Shown: positions 17,108 through 26,962, numbered from the stretch's first letter. The stretch: 64,000 nucleotides of DNA from Dyadobacter endophyticus (GCF_014641595.1 NZ_BMIA01000002.1:868001-932000), one strand, 5' to 3'. The notes: generated from the sequence alone by a model not told the origin. Numbers and translations are program-made.

Positions 17108-18055
17108 TTATTCATCGGATATAACAAATTCGATATTACGCTTTAAACCGGCATATTTGGCCCTTTTCACGGGCGATCTTCGGAATATTTCGCGAAATAC
17201 TTCTTCTGTGATTTCCCGCCAGTCGCCATTTGAAAACCCGGCAAGCTCCTGGGGTAAATTGAATTGCGGTGTCGTGTGCGGGCGCGCGAAACGGTTCCAG
17301 GGACAAACGTCCTGGCAGACGTCGCAACCGAAAATCCAGTTGTTGAATTTACCTCTTACTTCTTCGGGTATCGCGCCCTTCAATTCGATCGTATAATAAC
17401 TGATGCATTTACTGCCATCTACTACAAAAGGCCCGGTAATAGCATCAGTCGGGCAGGCATCGATACATTTGGTGCAAGTGCCGCAATAATCTCCGGTCGC
17501 ACTGTCGGGCGCCAGGTCCAGGTCACATATGATCTCGCCGATAAAGAAAAAACTGCCCATTTCGCGGTTCAGCAAATTGGAATGTTTTCCGATCCATCCC
17601 AAACCGCTTTTTGCAGCCCATACCTTATCCATTACTGGCGCCGAATCGACGAAAATGCGGCCATTTACCTCTCCTACTTCTTCCTGAATGGCCGTCAGCA
17701 ATGCACCGAGCTTTTCCTTTAATATATAATGGTAATCGGTACCGTAGGCATATTTGGAAAGTTTGAGGTCGTCGTCGCCTTCCGGGAGGCGCTCTTCGGG
17801 ATAATAGTTAAGCAGGACGGAGATTACACTTTTCGCGCCTTCTACCAGTTTGGTGGGATCGAGGCGCTTGTCGAAGTGGTTGGCCATGTAAGCCATAGCC
17901 CCGTGGTGGTTGAGCGAAAGCCACTTATCGAGTCGCGGAGCTTCGCTTTCTAGGAATTCCGCTTTTGAGATACCACAAAAATCAAAGCCGCATTCAAGCG
18001 CCTTCGTCTTAACAAACCGACTTCTCTCCTGCCTTACGATATCTGCTGCCGTCAT
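17108..18055 (-). CDS. queG: epoxyqueuosine reductase QueG
   Basis: A 315-residue cytoplasmic enzyme that makes queuosine from epoxyqueuosine in tRNA, using cobalamin and two [4Fe-4S] clusters. The cluster ligands are clear: CGTCTKCIDACPTDA near residue 190 and CDVCQDVCPWNRF near 245. The DUF1730 N-terminal part (FDFCGISKAEFL, HHGAMAYM, KSVISVLLNYYP) matches the family. It is divergent from grpE. A TAACTTTG -7 box ends only 4 nt before the ATG, so the mRNA may be leaderless. Confidence 0.95.
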   Translation of the reverse strand: MTAADIVRQERSRFVKTKALECGFDFCGISKAEFLESEAPRLDKWLSLNHHGAMAYMANHFDKRLDPTKLVEGAKSVISVLLNYYPEERLPEGDDDLKLSKYAYGTDYHYILKEKLGALLTAIQEEVGEVNGRIFVDSAPVMDKVWAAKSGLGWIGKHSNLLNREMGSFFFIGEIICDLDLAPDSATGDYCGTCTKCIDACPTDAITGPFVVDGSKCISYYTIELKGAIPEEVRGKFNNWIFGCDVCQDVCPWNRFARPHTTPQFNLPQELAGFSNGDWREITEEVFREIFRRSPVKRAKYAGLKRNIEFVISDE

Positions 18056-18059
18056 ACTG

Positions 18060-18067
18060 CAAAGTTA
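18060..18067 (-). promoter_or_regulatory. queG -7 box TAACTTTG, 4 nt before the ATG
   Basis: An exact TAnnTTTG match (Bacteroidota primary sigma -7 consensus). The four bases CAGT separate it from the start codon, which places the likely transcription start at or next to the ATG. Confidence 0.5.
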
Positions 18068-18167
18068 CAAATTGATTGTAAAATGCCATCTTGTCAGTAA
18101 TTTAGCCGTGGCAAAGTAATTTAGGAGAATAATGGCTGTTGCAAAAGTCACGTAACTGCGAAGAACC

Positions 18168-18803
18168 ATGCCGGAAAATACAGAATTCAACATAGATCAA
18201 GACAAAAATTACGAAATGAACGAGGATAAAGCTTCATTGGAAACTGACAATCTGGTAAACGAAGAAAATTCCGAAATTTCCAACAATGTGCCTCTGGACA
18301 ATGCAGGGCAGGAAATTACAGGGGAGGCACCCTCCGGTGAGGCACCCAAAGCCGACCCACTCGATGCTGCAAAGGCCGAAATCGCCGAGTTGAAAGACAA
18401 ATATCTGCGTCTTTACGCGGATTTTGAAAACTTCCGCCGCCGCACCGCCAAGGAGAAACTGGAAATGATCTCGGGAGCAAGCGCCGACACGGTGAAACTC
18501 ATTCTGCCGATCGTCGACGATTTCGAACGCGCCAAAGTTTCTTTTGATTCTTCTACTGAAATAGATGCGCTGAAAGAAGGGGTGGACCTGATTTACACCA
18601 AACTTTACAAAGCCCTGGAATCCAAAGGCCTGAAAGCCATGGAATCCAAAGGCGCCGATTTCGACGCGGAAATCCATGAGTCCATCGCGCAGTTCCCGGC
18701 ACCGTCGGAAGACCTGAAAGGAAAGGTGATCGATGAAATTGAAAAAGGATATTACCTGAACGACAAGGTCATTCGCTACGCCAAAGTAATCGTAGGCGCT
18801 TAA
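18168..18803 (+). CDS. grpE: GrpE nucleotide exchange factor
   Basis: A 211-residue protein. An acidic, low-complexity N-terminus (about 1-65) leads into a long coiled coil (AAKAEIAELKDKYLRLYADFENFRRRTAKEK). The conserved C-terminal beta domain follows (LKAMESKGADFDAEIHESIAQFPAP, GYYLNDKVIRYAKVIVG). It releases ADP from DnaK. It sits 40 nt upstream of dnaJ, so the two are almost surely co-transcribed; dnaK is not in this window. Confidence 0.96.
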   Translation: MPENTEFNIDQDKNYEMNEDKASLETDNLVNEENSEISNNVPLDNAGQEITGEAPSGEAPKADPLDAAKAEIAELKDKYLRLYADFENFRRRTAKEKLEMISGASADTVKLILPIVDDFERAKVSFDSSTEIDALKEGVDLIYTKLYKALESKGLKAMESKGADFDAEIHESIAQFPAPSEDLKGKVIDEIEKGYYLNDKVIRYAKVIVGA

Positions 18804-18843
18804 TGCACTCAACCTTCCTTACGGGATACATCAGTAATTAAAA

Positions 18844-20004
18844 ATGGCAAAAAAAAGAGATTATTACGAAGTCCTTGGCGTGGACCGCGGCGCTTCCGCG
18901 GATGAAATCAAGAAGGCTTACCGCAAGCTTGCGATCAAGTTTCACCCGGACAAGAATCCCGATGATCCTACTGCGGAAGACAAGTTCAAAGAAGCGGCAG
19001 AGGCTTACAGCATCCTGAGCGACGAGAACAAACGCCAGCGCTACGATCAGTTCGGGCACGCCGGTGTAGGCGGCGCTTCCGGCGGCGGAGCAGGTGGTTT
19101 CGGCGGCGGCTTCACGATGGACGATATTTTCTCGCAATTCGGTGATATTTTCGGGGATAGCAGCCCATTTGGTGACATTTTCGGTCGCCAGGGTGGAAAT
19201 GGCCGTCGCGTTCGCAGAGGCTCCGACCTTCGGATCAAACTGAAACTGAACCTCGAAGAAGTTGCCAATGGCGTTGAGAAAAAAATAAAGGTAAAAAGAC
19301 ATGTTACCTGTAACACCTGCGGTGGCAATGGTGCTAAAAACGGCACGTCGCTGACTAACTGTAACGGCTGTAACGGAACCGGACAGGTACGTAAAGTGGT
19401 GAGTACCATGCTCGGCCAAATGGTTTCGACTGCCACTTGCCCTACTTGTAATGGTGATGGCAAGATTATCAGCGAACGCTGCGACTCCTGTGCCGGCGAA
19501 GGACGCCTGCTGCAAGACGACCTGATCACGCTGAACATCCCGGGTGGTGTGGCGGAAGGCATGCAACTCTCGATGTCCGGCAAAGGAAATGTCCCTGCGC
19601 GCGGAGGCGTGGCGGGCGACCTACTGATCGTCATCGAAGAAGAAGAGGACTCATTGTTGAAAAGAGACGGCAATAATGTAATATTCGATATGCATTTGAG
19701 CTTTATAGATGCCGCGCTTGGAACGTCGGTCGAAATACCCACCATCGACGGCAAAGCACGCATTACGATCGAGTCGGGAACGCAAGCCGGCAAGATATTG
19801 CGCCTCAAAGGCAAGGGTATCAAAGACCTGAATGGCTATGGGAAGGGCGACCAATTGGTACATATCAATGTATGGACGCCACAGCAACTGACTTCCGACG
19901 AGCGCTCTACCCTCGAATCGCTCCGTCACTCGCCGAACTTCCAGCCGAAACCTGGCAAGAACGAAAAAGGCTTTTTCGATAAAATGAAAGATTTCTTCCA
20001 TTGA
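18844..20004 (+). CDS. dnaJ: chaperone DnaJ (Hsp40)
   Basis: A 386-residue type I Hsp40. It has a J domain (residues 1-70, with the HPD triad in KFHPDKNP) and a Gly/Phe region (about 75-120). The zinc domain has four cysteine pairs (CNTCGGNG, CNGCNGTG, CPTCNGDG, CDSCAGEG; about 150-225), followed by the C-terminal substrate-binding domains. It stimulates DnaK ATPase and delivers substrates. It is the second gene of the grpE-dnaJ operon; a hairpin follows 25 nt after the stop. Confidence 0.97.
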   Translation: MAKKRDYYEVLGVDRGASADEIKKAYRKLAIKFHPDKNPDDPTAEDKFKEAAEAYSILSDENKRQRYDQFGHAGVGGASGGGAGGFGGGFTMDDIFSQFGDIFGDSSPFGDIFGRQGGNGRRVRRGSDLRIKLKLNLEEVANGVEKKIKVKRHVTCNTCGGNGAKNGTSLTNCNGCNGTGQVRKVVSTMLGQMVSTATCPTCNGDGKIISERCDSCAGEGRLLQDDLITLNIPGGVAEGMQLSMSGKGNVPARGGVAGDLLIVIEEEEDSLLKRDGNNVIFDMHLSFIDAALGTSVEIPTIDGKARITIESGTQAGKILRLKGKGIKDLNGYGKGDQLVHINVWTPQQLTSDERSTLESLRHSPNFQPKPGKNEKGFFDKMKDFFH

Positions 20005-20028
20005 TCATGCCTGTTCAATAAATATTAC

Positions 20029-20063
20029 AAAAGAGCTGCTTCATTACCGGAGCGGCTCTTTTT
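20029..20063 (+). terminator. terminator after dnaJ
   Basis: AAAAGAGC pairs with GCTCTTTT, extended by GCT/AGC with one mismatch, around a 10-nt loop and followed by a T run. Confidence 0.75.
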
Positions 20064-20130
20064 GCTTGACACCAATAGCGGCCCGCCGCAACTCATCATC
20101 GATCATTAAACAACCAAAAACATTTTCTCA

Positions 20131-21330
20131 ATGAAATCTCTGATGCTTACCGGCGCATTACTTTGTCAGGGGCTAGCCAGCCCCGGATTGCTCGTGGCGC
20201 AAACCGAATCCGTGCCCCCTTCTACTGTTACATTTGCCACTTACAATGTGAGTATGGAGGCCGAAAACTACTTCCCACGCGGCACTCCCGGCAATTCCGA
20301 AAAGGTATTGATTAAAGAACTGGCTTCCGGCTCCAACCAGCAGATCAAAAACATCGCGCAAATCATCAAGACCGTGCGTCCTGGTGTGATTCTCCTGAAT
20401 GAGTTCGATTATATCAAAAACCCGCAGGAAGGAGTAGTCCAGTTTGTAAAGGCCTATTTAAAAGAGGATTCGAATGGGGTGAAAGGCATCGATTACCCCT
20501 ACTATTATTATTCCACCGTCAACACCGGCCAGCCGACTCCATATGACCTCGACAGAAACGGCAAAACGGAACAATACGGCTCCGATGCCTGGGGGTTCGG
20601 CAACTACCCGGGCCAATACGGAATGGTGCTCCTCTCCCGCTTTCCAATCGATACCAAGGCTGTCCGTACGTTCCAGCATTTCAAATGGAAGGACATGCCT
20701 AATGCATTAAAAACCACTACCGAGGACGGCTCCGCCTGGTACGCCCCGGAAGCCTGGACTCAATTCCCGCTTTCGTCCAAATCGCATTGGGACATACCCG
20801 TAAAAGTCGGCAACAAAACCATCCACGTTCTGGCCAGCCATCCTACCCCACCCTCATTCGACGGCAAGGAAGACCGCAACGGCAAGCGCAACCACGACGA
20901 AATCCGTTTCTGGAACGACTATATCACCGAAGGTAAAAGCAGCTACATTTACGATGATAATGGCAAAAAAGGTGGTCTCACCGCAAATGCCTCGTTCGTT
21001 ATCCTCGGCGACCAAAATGCCTCACCTGACGAAGGCAGCGCCATCGCCGACGGTATTCGCCAGCTCATCGCCAACCCGGCCGTAAATGGCGGCACTGCCC
21101 CGGCCAGCAAAGGTGGCTCCGAACATTCACCGAGCAATGCATTTGCTAAAAACCACACTGCATTCTGGCGTATGCGCGCGGATTACGTACTACCGTCGCG
21201 CAAAGGATTTCAAATTATCGATAGCGGCGTTTTCTGGCCTGCGAAGGGCGAGCCCCTGGCCGAGCTGGTGGAGAAACGTGAGTCGAGCTCGGATCATAGG
21301 TTGGTTTGGGTTAAGTTGAAGGTTAAGTAA
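20131..21330 (+). CDS. secreted endonuclease/exonuclease/phosphatase-fold protein
   Basis: A 399-residue protein. It has a signal peptide (MKSLMLTGALLCQGLASPGLLVAQ) and the EEP fold: FATYNVSMEAENYF at the first metal-binding strand, VILLNEFDYI (catalytic-type Glu), GMVLLSRFPID, FVILGDQNASP and the C-terminal SSDHRLVWVKL. It may be a phosphodiesterase or nuclease acting outside the cytoplasm; the substrate cannot be told. The unusual long insertions fit the bacterial secreted EEP subgroup. Single gene facing the DUF2723 gene, sharing a two-way terminator. Confidence 0.85.
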   Translation: MKSLMLTGALLCQGLASPGLLVAQTESVPPSTVTFATYNVSMEAENYFPRGTPGNSEKVLIKELASGSNQQIKNIAQIIKTVRPGVILLNEFDYIKNPQEGVVQFVKAYLKEDSNGVKGIDYPYYYYSTVNTGQPTPYDLDRNGKTEQYGSDAWGFGNYPGQYGMVLLSRFPIDTKAVRTFQHFKWKDMPNALKTTTEDGSAWYAPEAWTQFPLSSKSHWDIPVKVGNKTIHVLASHPTPPSFDGKEDRNGKRNHDEIRFWNDYITEGKSSYIYDDNGKKGGLTANASFVILGDQNASPDEGSAIADGIRQLIANPAVNGGTAPASKGGSEHSPSNAFAKNHTAFWRMRADYVLPSRKGFQIIDSGVFWPAKGEPLAELVEKRESSSDHRLVWVKLKVK

Positions 21331-21340
21331 TGCACCCCTT

Positions 21341-21390
21341 ATTAAAAAAGAAAGCGGCCCCGGAAATCCGGGACCGCTTTCTTTTTTAAT
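21341..21390. terminator. bidirectional terminator
   Basis: A long near-perfect stem (AAAAAAGAAAGCGG side with CCGCTTTCTTTTTT) lies between two converging genes and gives a T run on both strands. Confidence 0.9.
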
Positions 21391-21399
21391 AAACTAATA

Positions 21400-24375
21400 T
21401 TACTGCCCTCCGCCATACATATTAAACGCAGCCAGATGCTTCTGGAAAATCGCTTCGTATTTCTTCGCAGCAGCTTCCTGCTTCGCGTCGCGGCATTCCT
21501 GGACGATCACTTGCATAATGTACAGATAAACGTTGCTGTCGCGGCGGCGCGTGGTAGCGTTGTTCTTGGCCCAGGTCAGTACTTCGTCGGCGCGTTTGGC
21601 CATTGTTTCGGCGATTTCCAGGGCTCTTTTGTTTTCGCCCAGGTCGAACAATGGGCCGATGAAGTTGGCCGAGAATTGGTCGTATGGAATGCTCTTATCC
21701 GGCATCGTCGTCAGTGAGCGTTCGATGGCTTTCTTCGCTTCTTCCTTGCGGCCATCGGCAATCAGCTGGCCTGTGAGGCGAAGGAATGCGATGCGCGCGG
21801 TTGCTACCGGTGAGCCCAGGTAGGTATTGTCATAATAAGTGTTCGGATTGTCGAGCTCACGCCAGAACATCTTCGTCATCAGATTATTGTACATCACATC
21901 CGCATTCACATATCCATCGCTTGCACCGGGTACCTTGACTGGCAACAGGCGGTATGCGTAGCCTTCGAGCTGCATGTACTCTTTCAGGTTCAAGTAGCTC
22001 GATCCGCCCAGGGTCGATGAGAAGTAAATAGGACGTTTCCAGTCGTTGGATGCGATGATATCGAGCATGATCAGGTCTGATTTATACAAATCTCCCTTAC
22101 CGATCGTCCAGCTGATAGAATCGCTCACGAATGGAACGAGGTCGCTTTTAATGATATTCATCTTCTTCACGGCCTCCGCATCCACCGGCAGGAACAATAC
22201 CGAAGACGGCAGAATAGACGTCATATCGCCGCTCGTCAATGGCACCTGAATAGCCTTGTTTTCCTGTTTTACCAGTCCAAGGTATTCTTTCAGGTTGATA
22301 CCTGCTTTCACGCTTGGTATTTCATAGAAAGGCACGATATCGTTCTTTCCGAATGCATAGTTGTTCTTGTCGAGCGAAATCGGTAATGCTTCCGACAGGT
22401 AAGTCTTGCGCTTCATCTGGTCGATGTACCAGTCTGTCCCCAGAAGGCTCAGGTTACATACACGCACGTCCGTACGGAATCCCTCCACTTCCTGCACATA
22501 CCACAAGGGGAATGTATCGTTATCACCTCCAGTAAAGAGGATCGCATTCGGTGCACACGAGTTCAGGAGGTTTTTAGCAAAATCAACCGAGTGGTAACGG
22601 TGGTCGCGGTTATGGTTATCCCAACCTTTGGTACCCATAATCGCCGGGGCAACCAGGCCGAGGGCCGTAGCAACACCCGCACGGGCCGTACCGCTTTTTA
22701 CAAACTTGCTGATCGCATCTGCAATGGCAATGACGCCGTAGCCGATCCAGATACAGAAAATATAGAATGAACCCACATAAATGTAGTCACGCTCGCGTGG
22801 CTCGGTGGGCGGGGAGTTGAGATAAACCACCAGAGCTACACCGGTCAGGAGAAACAAGAGTCCCAATACCAGCAAATCGCGTTTCTGGCGGAAGTAGCAG
22901 ATGACAATACCGAACAATCCGAGCAGGAATGGCAGCATAAAATAGTTGTCGTGTGCTTTGTTTTTCGCAATCGGCTCGGGATATTTTGTAGAAACATCCC
23001 ACGGAGTCATATTGCCTGCACCTTCCTCGTCGCTTTCGCGTCCCACGAAATTCCACAGGAAATAGCGCCAATACATGTGCCCGATCTGGTACGAGAACAT
23101 AAACGAAAGGTTATGCGACATGGTCGGTTTCTGGCCTTCAGCCAGCCCGGTCATTTGCATATACAACTGCGGGTGACCCGGCTGCGTGCTGTACATACGC
23201 GGAAGCAACATATTCGCGCCAGGCTCATATTCGTACTCCGGACGGTAATCGTAAATAGCATACTTGCCATCCTGCTTGCGGTACATCGGCGCGCCGCGTT
23301 TCTGACTCACCGGACGCGATACGAACGACGGTCCGTACAGCAACGGACGGCTACCATACTGCTCACGTTTCAGGTAGGAAACGAAGCTCAGGACGTCGTT
23401 AGGGTTGTTCTCGTTAATCGGCGGGTTGTATTCGGCCCGTACCAGTACCATCAGGTAGCTGGCATATCCGATCAATACAAATGCCAGTGAAAGCAAGCTG
23501 GTATTCAGCAGCACATTGCCTTTCTTTTGAGAGTAACGAATCCCCCAGATCAGCGCCCCGATAAACAATATGATAAAGAAGATCACCCCTGATTTGTAAG
23601 GCAATCCCAATGTATTAACAAAGAATATCTCAAATTTACCCGCCATGCTCGGCAAGCCAGGAATGATACCCGAGTTGATGATCCCCAAAACGACCAGACC
23701 GCCAACAAAGGCCAGAATACCGCCTAACACGCTGGTTTTCTCGTATTTTTTAAAATAATAAACCAATGCAAGTGCAGGAATCGTAACAAGGTTCAGCAAG
23801 TGAACACCGATAGAAAGTCCCACGAGATAGGCGATCAGGATGAGCCAGCGGTTTTCAGCCGCAGGATCCTGGATACGCTCCCATTTGAATACAGCCCAGA
23901 TCACGATAGCTGTAAAGAAGGATGACAACCCGTAAACCTCAGCCTCCACAGCCGAGAACCAGAACGAATCCGACCAGGTATAAGCGAGTGCGCCAACTAT
24001 ACCGGCACCCATTACCAGCAGTGTATCTGCCTGAGTAAGCTCTTCATCGTTTTTGGCAACCAGTTTGCGAACCAGCAAGGTAATGGTCCAGAACAGGAAC
24101 AGGATCGTAAATGCGCTGCTCAACACGGACACCATGTTGATCCAGTAAGCCACTTGCAACAAATCGCCTAATGCGAAAAGGGAGAAAATACGGCCGATCA
24201 GCAGGAAGAAAGGTGCGCCGGGAGGGTGAGGGACCTGCAATTTGAATGCACAGGCTATGAATTCCCCGCAATCCCAAAAACTGGCAGTACGTTCGACTGT
24301 AAGGGCATATGTGATGAATGCAATAGCAAAGACAATCCAACCCGTAAGGTTGTTGGTACGGTTGAAACGGGTCAT
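21400..24375 (-). CDS. DUF2723 polytopic membrane protein (GT117 / TMEM260 family)
   Basis: A 991-residue protein. The N-terminal half has many transmembrane helices and the family hallmarks FWDCGEFIACAFKLQVPHPPGAPF near residues 33-54. A soluble C-terminal half has TPR-like helices (KEEAKKAIERSLTTMPDK, ENKRALEIAETMAKRADEVL). The family shows glycosyltransferase-C topology and is classed as GT117; its human relative TMEM260 is a protein O-mannosyltransferase. The donor and acceptor here are unknown, but protein or lipid glycosylation at the periplasmic face is likely. Single gene. Confidence 0.88.
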   Translation of the reverse strand: MTRFNRTNNLTGWIVFAIAFITYALTVERTASFWDCGEFIACAFKLQVPHPPGAPFFLLIGRIFSLFALGDLLQVAYWINMVSVLSSAFTILFLFWTITLLVRKLVAKNDEELTQADTLLVMGAGIVGALAYTWSDSFWFSAVEAEVYGLSSFFTAIVIWAVFKWERIQDPAAENRWLILIAYLVGLSIGVHLLNLVTIPALALVYYFKKYEKTSVLGGILAFVGGLVVLGIINSGIIPGLPSMAGKFEIFFVNTLGLPYKSGVIFFIILFIGALIWGIRYSQKKGNVLLNTSLLSLAFVLIGYASYLMVLVRAEYNPPINENNPNDVLSFVSYLKREQYGSRPLLYGPSFVSRPVSQKRGAPMYRKQDGKYAIYDYRPEYEYEPGANMLLPRMYSTQPGHPQLYMQMTGLAEGQKPTMSHNLSFMFSYQIGHMYWRYFLWNFVGRESDEEGAGNMTPWDVSTKYPEPIAKNKAHDNYFMLPFLLGLFGIVICYFRQKRDLLVLGLLFLLTGVALVVYLNSPPTEPRERDYIYVGSFYIFCIWIGYGVIAIADAISKFVKSGTARAGVATALGLVAPAIMGTKGWDNHNRDHRYHSVDFAKNLLNSCAPNAILFTGGDNDTFPLWYVQEVEGFRTDVRVCNLSLLGTDWYIDQMKRKTYLSEALPISLDKNNYAFGKNDIVPFYEIPSVKAGINLKEYLGLVKQENKAIQVPLTSGDMTSILPSSVLFLPVDAEAVKKMNIIKSDLVPFVSDSISWTIGKGDLYKSDLIMLDIIASNDWKRPIYFSSTLGGSSYLNLKEYMQLEGYAYRLLPVKVPGASDGYVNADVMYNNLMTKMFWRELDNPNTYYDNTYLGSPVATARIAFLRLTGQLIADGRKEEAKKAIERSLTTMPDKSIPYDQFSANFIGPLFDLGENKRALEIAETMAKRADEVLTWAKNNATTRRRDSNVYLYIMQVIVQECRDAKQEAAAKKYEAIFQKHLAAFNMYGGGQ

Positions 24376-24523
24376 CTGAAAGACGGTAAATTTGAAAAAG
24401 TTATATGCACAATGCGCAAAGATGACGACTCTTTTTGAGCAGTTCTATCATTGATCGGCCAAAATTAGCAAAATAACCACAACGGCAACGGTTTGGGAAT
24501 CTTAAAAAACGTTAAAGGGCAGG

Positions 24524-24563
24524 GCCGCGACCCGACAGCCGACAATAGACCGCCGACCGCTCA
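24524..24563. repeat. degenerate heptamer array (GCCGACA units) ending in a stop codon
   Basis: From 24524 the sequence can be cut into 7-bp units: GCCGCGA, CCCGACA, GCCGACA, ATAGACC, GCCGACC, then GCTCA, which includes the stop codon of the permease gene (minus strand). A second array of the same unit lies at 27977-28066. Confidence 0.6.
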
Positions 24564-25880
24564 CTTATAAAATATCCACTTCACCAGCTCCTTATAACTA
24601 ACCTTCTTCCCGTACATGAGGATACCGACGCGGTAGATGCGGGCGGCGATCCAGGTGGTGCCCATGAAGCCTAATATGAGCAGCACCATCGATAGCGCGA
24701 TTTCCCAGGCCGGCACGCCGAACGGAATGCGGACCATCATGATGATCGGCGAGGTGAACGGGATAATCGACGTCCAGAATGCGAGCGTGCCATCCGGGTC
24801 CCGGAGGACGAATTGGGCAAAAACGAAGGAGAAAATAATGGGTAATGTAATGGGAAGCATGAATTGCTGGGTGTCGGCGTCGTTGTCGACAGCCGCTCCT
24901 ACCGCGCCGAACAATGCACTGTAGAGCAAATAGCCGCCCAGGTAGTAGAACAGGAAGCAGCCGATGATCAGGGGGATATTCAGACTGGCTACTGCGCCGA
25001 GCACTTCGGTTACAGGATTATCGACGTTGCCGCCGGGCATTCCCTGGCCAGGTACCTGCGCTTTGTTCATCTCTTTTGCCACCTGAACCGATTCCTTGGA
25101 TAACTGGCTGCCTATTATGGCCGACGTTGCGCTCGTCAATGCCGTGGTAAGCAGTATCCAGAGTACGAATTGCGTTAAGCCAACCAATGCCACACCGATG
25201 ATCTTGCCAAGCATCAGGTGGAATGGTTTGACGGACGAAATGATCACTTCCACGATCCGGCTCGTCTTTTCCTCGGTGATCCCCCGCATGACCTGGGTGC
25301 CGTAAATAAATACCGACATATAAATCAGGAAAGCACAAATTCCCCCGATGACCGTGGCCGCGCCTGAACTGCTCGTTTTCTCGCCTTCTTCGCTCAGGCT
25401 TATCGTTTCGGAATTGATATTGACCCGGGAATCTTCCAAAATTTTATGCGTAATGCCTGCCTCTGCGAGTTTGATATCTTCAATTTCTTTCTCGATTACC
25501 TTTTCAATATCCGATTTCAAATCCAGGCTTACATTTTTGGCCGCGTAAATGCGGACGCTCTTCGGGGCTTTGATCACATTGGCGGGAATGTAAACCAGCG
25601 CATTGGCCTCGCTGCTCGGGAATGCGGCTTTGGCAGAATCGATACTCTTGTCCGTGAACACGAATTTCAGGGTTTCCGAGTCCTTGAATTTGTTACGGAA
25701 CAAGCCGCTTTCGTCGAGCACCTGTACGGTTTTGGTATCTACCGAGCTTGCAGCAGCCCAGAATACCGTCCCATAGAAAGCTACAAAAAGTAGCGGTCCC
25801 AGCACGGTCATCACCAGAAACGACTTCTTTTTGACCCTTACCAGGTATTCTCTTCTAATGACCAGAAATATATTTCGCAT
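24561..25880 (-). CDS. ABC transporter permease (ABC-2 / NatB type)
   Basis: A 439-residue membrane protein. One N-terminal helix (FLVMTVLGPLLFVAFYGTVF) precedes a large extracytoplasmic domain (about 45-170). A bundle of helices follows from about residue 175 (VIGGICAFLIYMSVFIYGTQV, with MRGITEEKTSRIVEVIISSVKP), which is the ABC-2/NatB exporter signature. It starts 39 nt after the ATPase gene. The pair probably exports a small molecule, ion or antimicrobial; the cargo is unknown. Its stop codon lies inside a heptamer array. Confidence 0.9.
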   Translation of the reverse strand: MRNIFLVIRREYLVRVKKKSFLVMTVLGPLLFVAFYGTVFWAAASSVDTKTVQVLDESGLFRNKFKDSETLKFVFTDKSIDSAKAAFPSSEANALVYIPANVIKAPKSVRIYAAKNVSLDLKSDIEKVIEKEIEDIKLAEAGITHKILEDSRVNINSETISLSEEGEKTSSSGAATVIGGICAFLIYMSVFIYGTQVMRGITEEKTSRIVEVIISSVKPFHLMLGKIIGVALVGLTQFVLWILLTTALTSATSAIIGSQLSKESVQVAKEMNKAQVPGQGMPGGNVDNPVTEVLGAVASLNIPLIIGCFLFYYLGGYLLYSALFGAVGAAVDNDADTQQFMLPITLPIIFSFVFAQFVLRDPDGTLAFWTSIIPFTSPIIMMVRIPFGVPAWEIALSMVLLILGFMGTTWIAARIYRVGILMYGKKVSYKELVKWIFYK

Positions 25881-25919
25881 GGGTTTCGGATTAATAACGG
25901 TAAATGGAATGCGCCCCGG

Positions 25920-26834
25920 TTACGCTTCGGGAACTTCATTAACGGCCTTCATAAAAATATCGCTCATGCTCGGGATGTTTTCACCGAACGCACGGATCTC
26001 CACTTTCGACAGCAGATTGAGCAGCAACGCATTGGCATTTGTCTCTCCCCCCAGATGAATATCCGAACGGAAGTAGCCGTCTTCGGTTACTCTCCGGTCG
26101 AGTATCTGGTAAATGGGGTCCAGTTCGTCGAGATGGCCTTTGTATTCGACGAAATAGGTATGCGTCTTGAACTGCTCCTTGATCTCCTTTTTGGGGCCGT
26201 CGAGTACTTTCCTCGACTTGTGGATCAATGCAATATGGTCGCAAAGCTCCTCTACGGTTTCCATTCTGTGGGTGGAGAAAATAATGGTGCTTCCCTTCTG
26301 TTTAAGTTCCAGAATTTCATCACGGATGAGATTGGCGTTAATCGGGTCGAATCCGGAGAATGGTTCGTCGAGAATGATCAGATCGGGCTCGTGCAGGACG
26401 GTAGAAACGAACTGTACTTTTTGCTGCATTCCCTTGGAGAGGTCGCCGATCGTTTTGTCCCACCAGGTTTTGATATCGAACTTAATGAACCAGGTTTTCA
26501 GCTTTTCCATCGCCTCCTTTTGCGAAAGGCCTTTTAGCTGCGCCAGGTAAAGCAACTGCTCCCCTACTTTCATCTTTTTGTAAAGCCCGCGTTCCTCCGG
26601 CAGGTATCCGATCCTCGAAATATGATTGGGGTTAAGCGGCACGCCGTCGAACAACACTTCTCCGCTGTCGGGACCGGTGATCTGGTTGATAATGCGGATC
26701 AGCGACGTCTTCCCTGCACCATTCGGCCCCAACAGCCCGAAAATACAACCTTTCGGAATGGATAAACTGACGTTATCCAGGGCTGTATGGCTGGAATATT
26801 CCTTCGTTACATTCCTTACCTCTATGATGTTCAT
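25920..26834 (-). CDS. ABC transporter ATP-binding protein (NatA-like)
   Basis: A 304-residue ATPase. Walker A is GPNGAGKTS, the Q-loop region is YLPEERGLYKKM, the signature is LSKGMQQKV, Walker B is LIILDEPFSGFDP and the H-loop is STHRM. The start at 26834 (MNIIEVRNV) is preferred over 26858 because AGAG lies just upstream and the family begins there. The C-terminal extension (about 220-304, TYFVEYKGHLDELDP) is typical of exporter ATPases paired with ABC-2 permeases. It forms an operon with the permease. Confidence 0.93.
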   Translation of the reverse strand: MNIIEVRNVTKEYSSHTALDNVSLSIPKGCIFGLLGPNGAGKTSLIRIINQITGPDSGEVLFDGVPLNPNHISRIGYLPEERGLYKKMKVGEQLLYLAQLKGLSQKEAMEKLKTWFIKFDIKTWWDKTIGDLSKGMQQKVQFVSTVLHEPDLIILDEPFSGFDPINANLIRDEILELKQKGSTIIFSTHRMETVEELCDHIALIHKSRKVLDGPKKEIKEQFKTHTYFVEYKGHLDELDPIYQILDRRVTEDGYFRSDIHLGGETNANALLLNLLSKVEIRAFGENIPSMSDIFMKAVNEVPEA

Positions 26835-26934
26835 AATCTCTAAACGGTGTAACCGCAAATATGCGAAGTAATTTCCCGGGTCGCGGTAACCACAGGTACA
26901 AAAGCCTCATTTGGCTGATCAATGGCAAAAATAA

Positions 26935-26962
26935 AAAGCGGGCGGAATAATCCGCCCGCTTT
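26935..26962 (-). terminator. hairpin after the 144-aa membrane protein gene
   Basis: AAAGCGGGCGGA and TCCGCCCGCTTT pair perfectly around ATAA, just after the stop at 26985 and followed by T residues on the minus strand. It separates this gene from the ABC pair. Confidence 0.85.
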
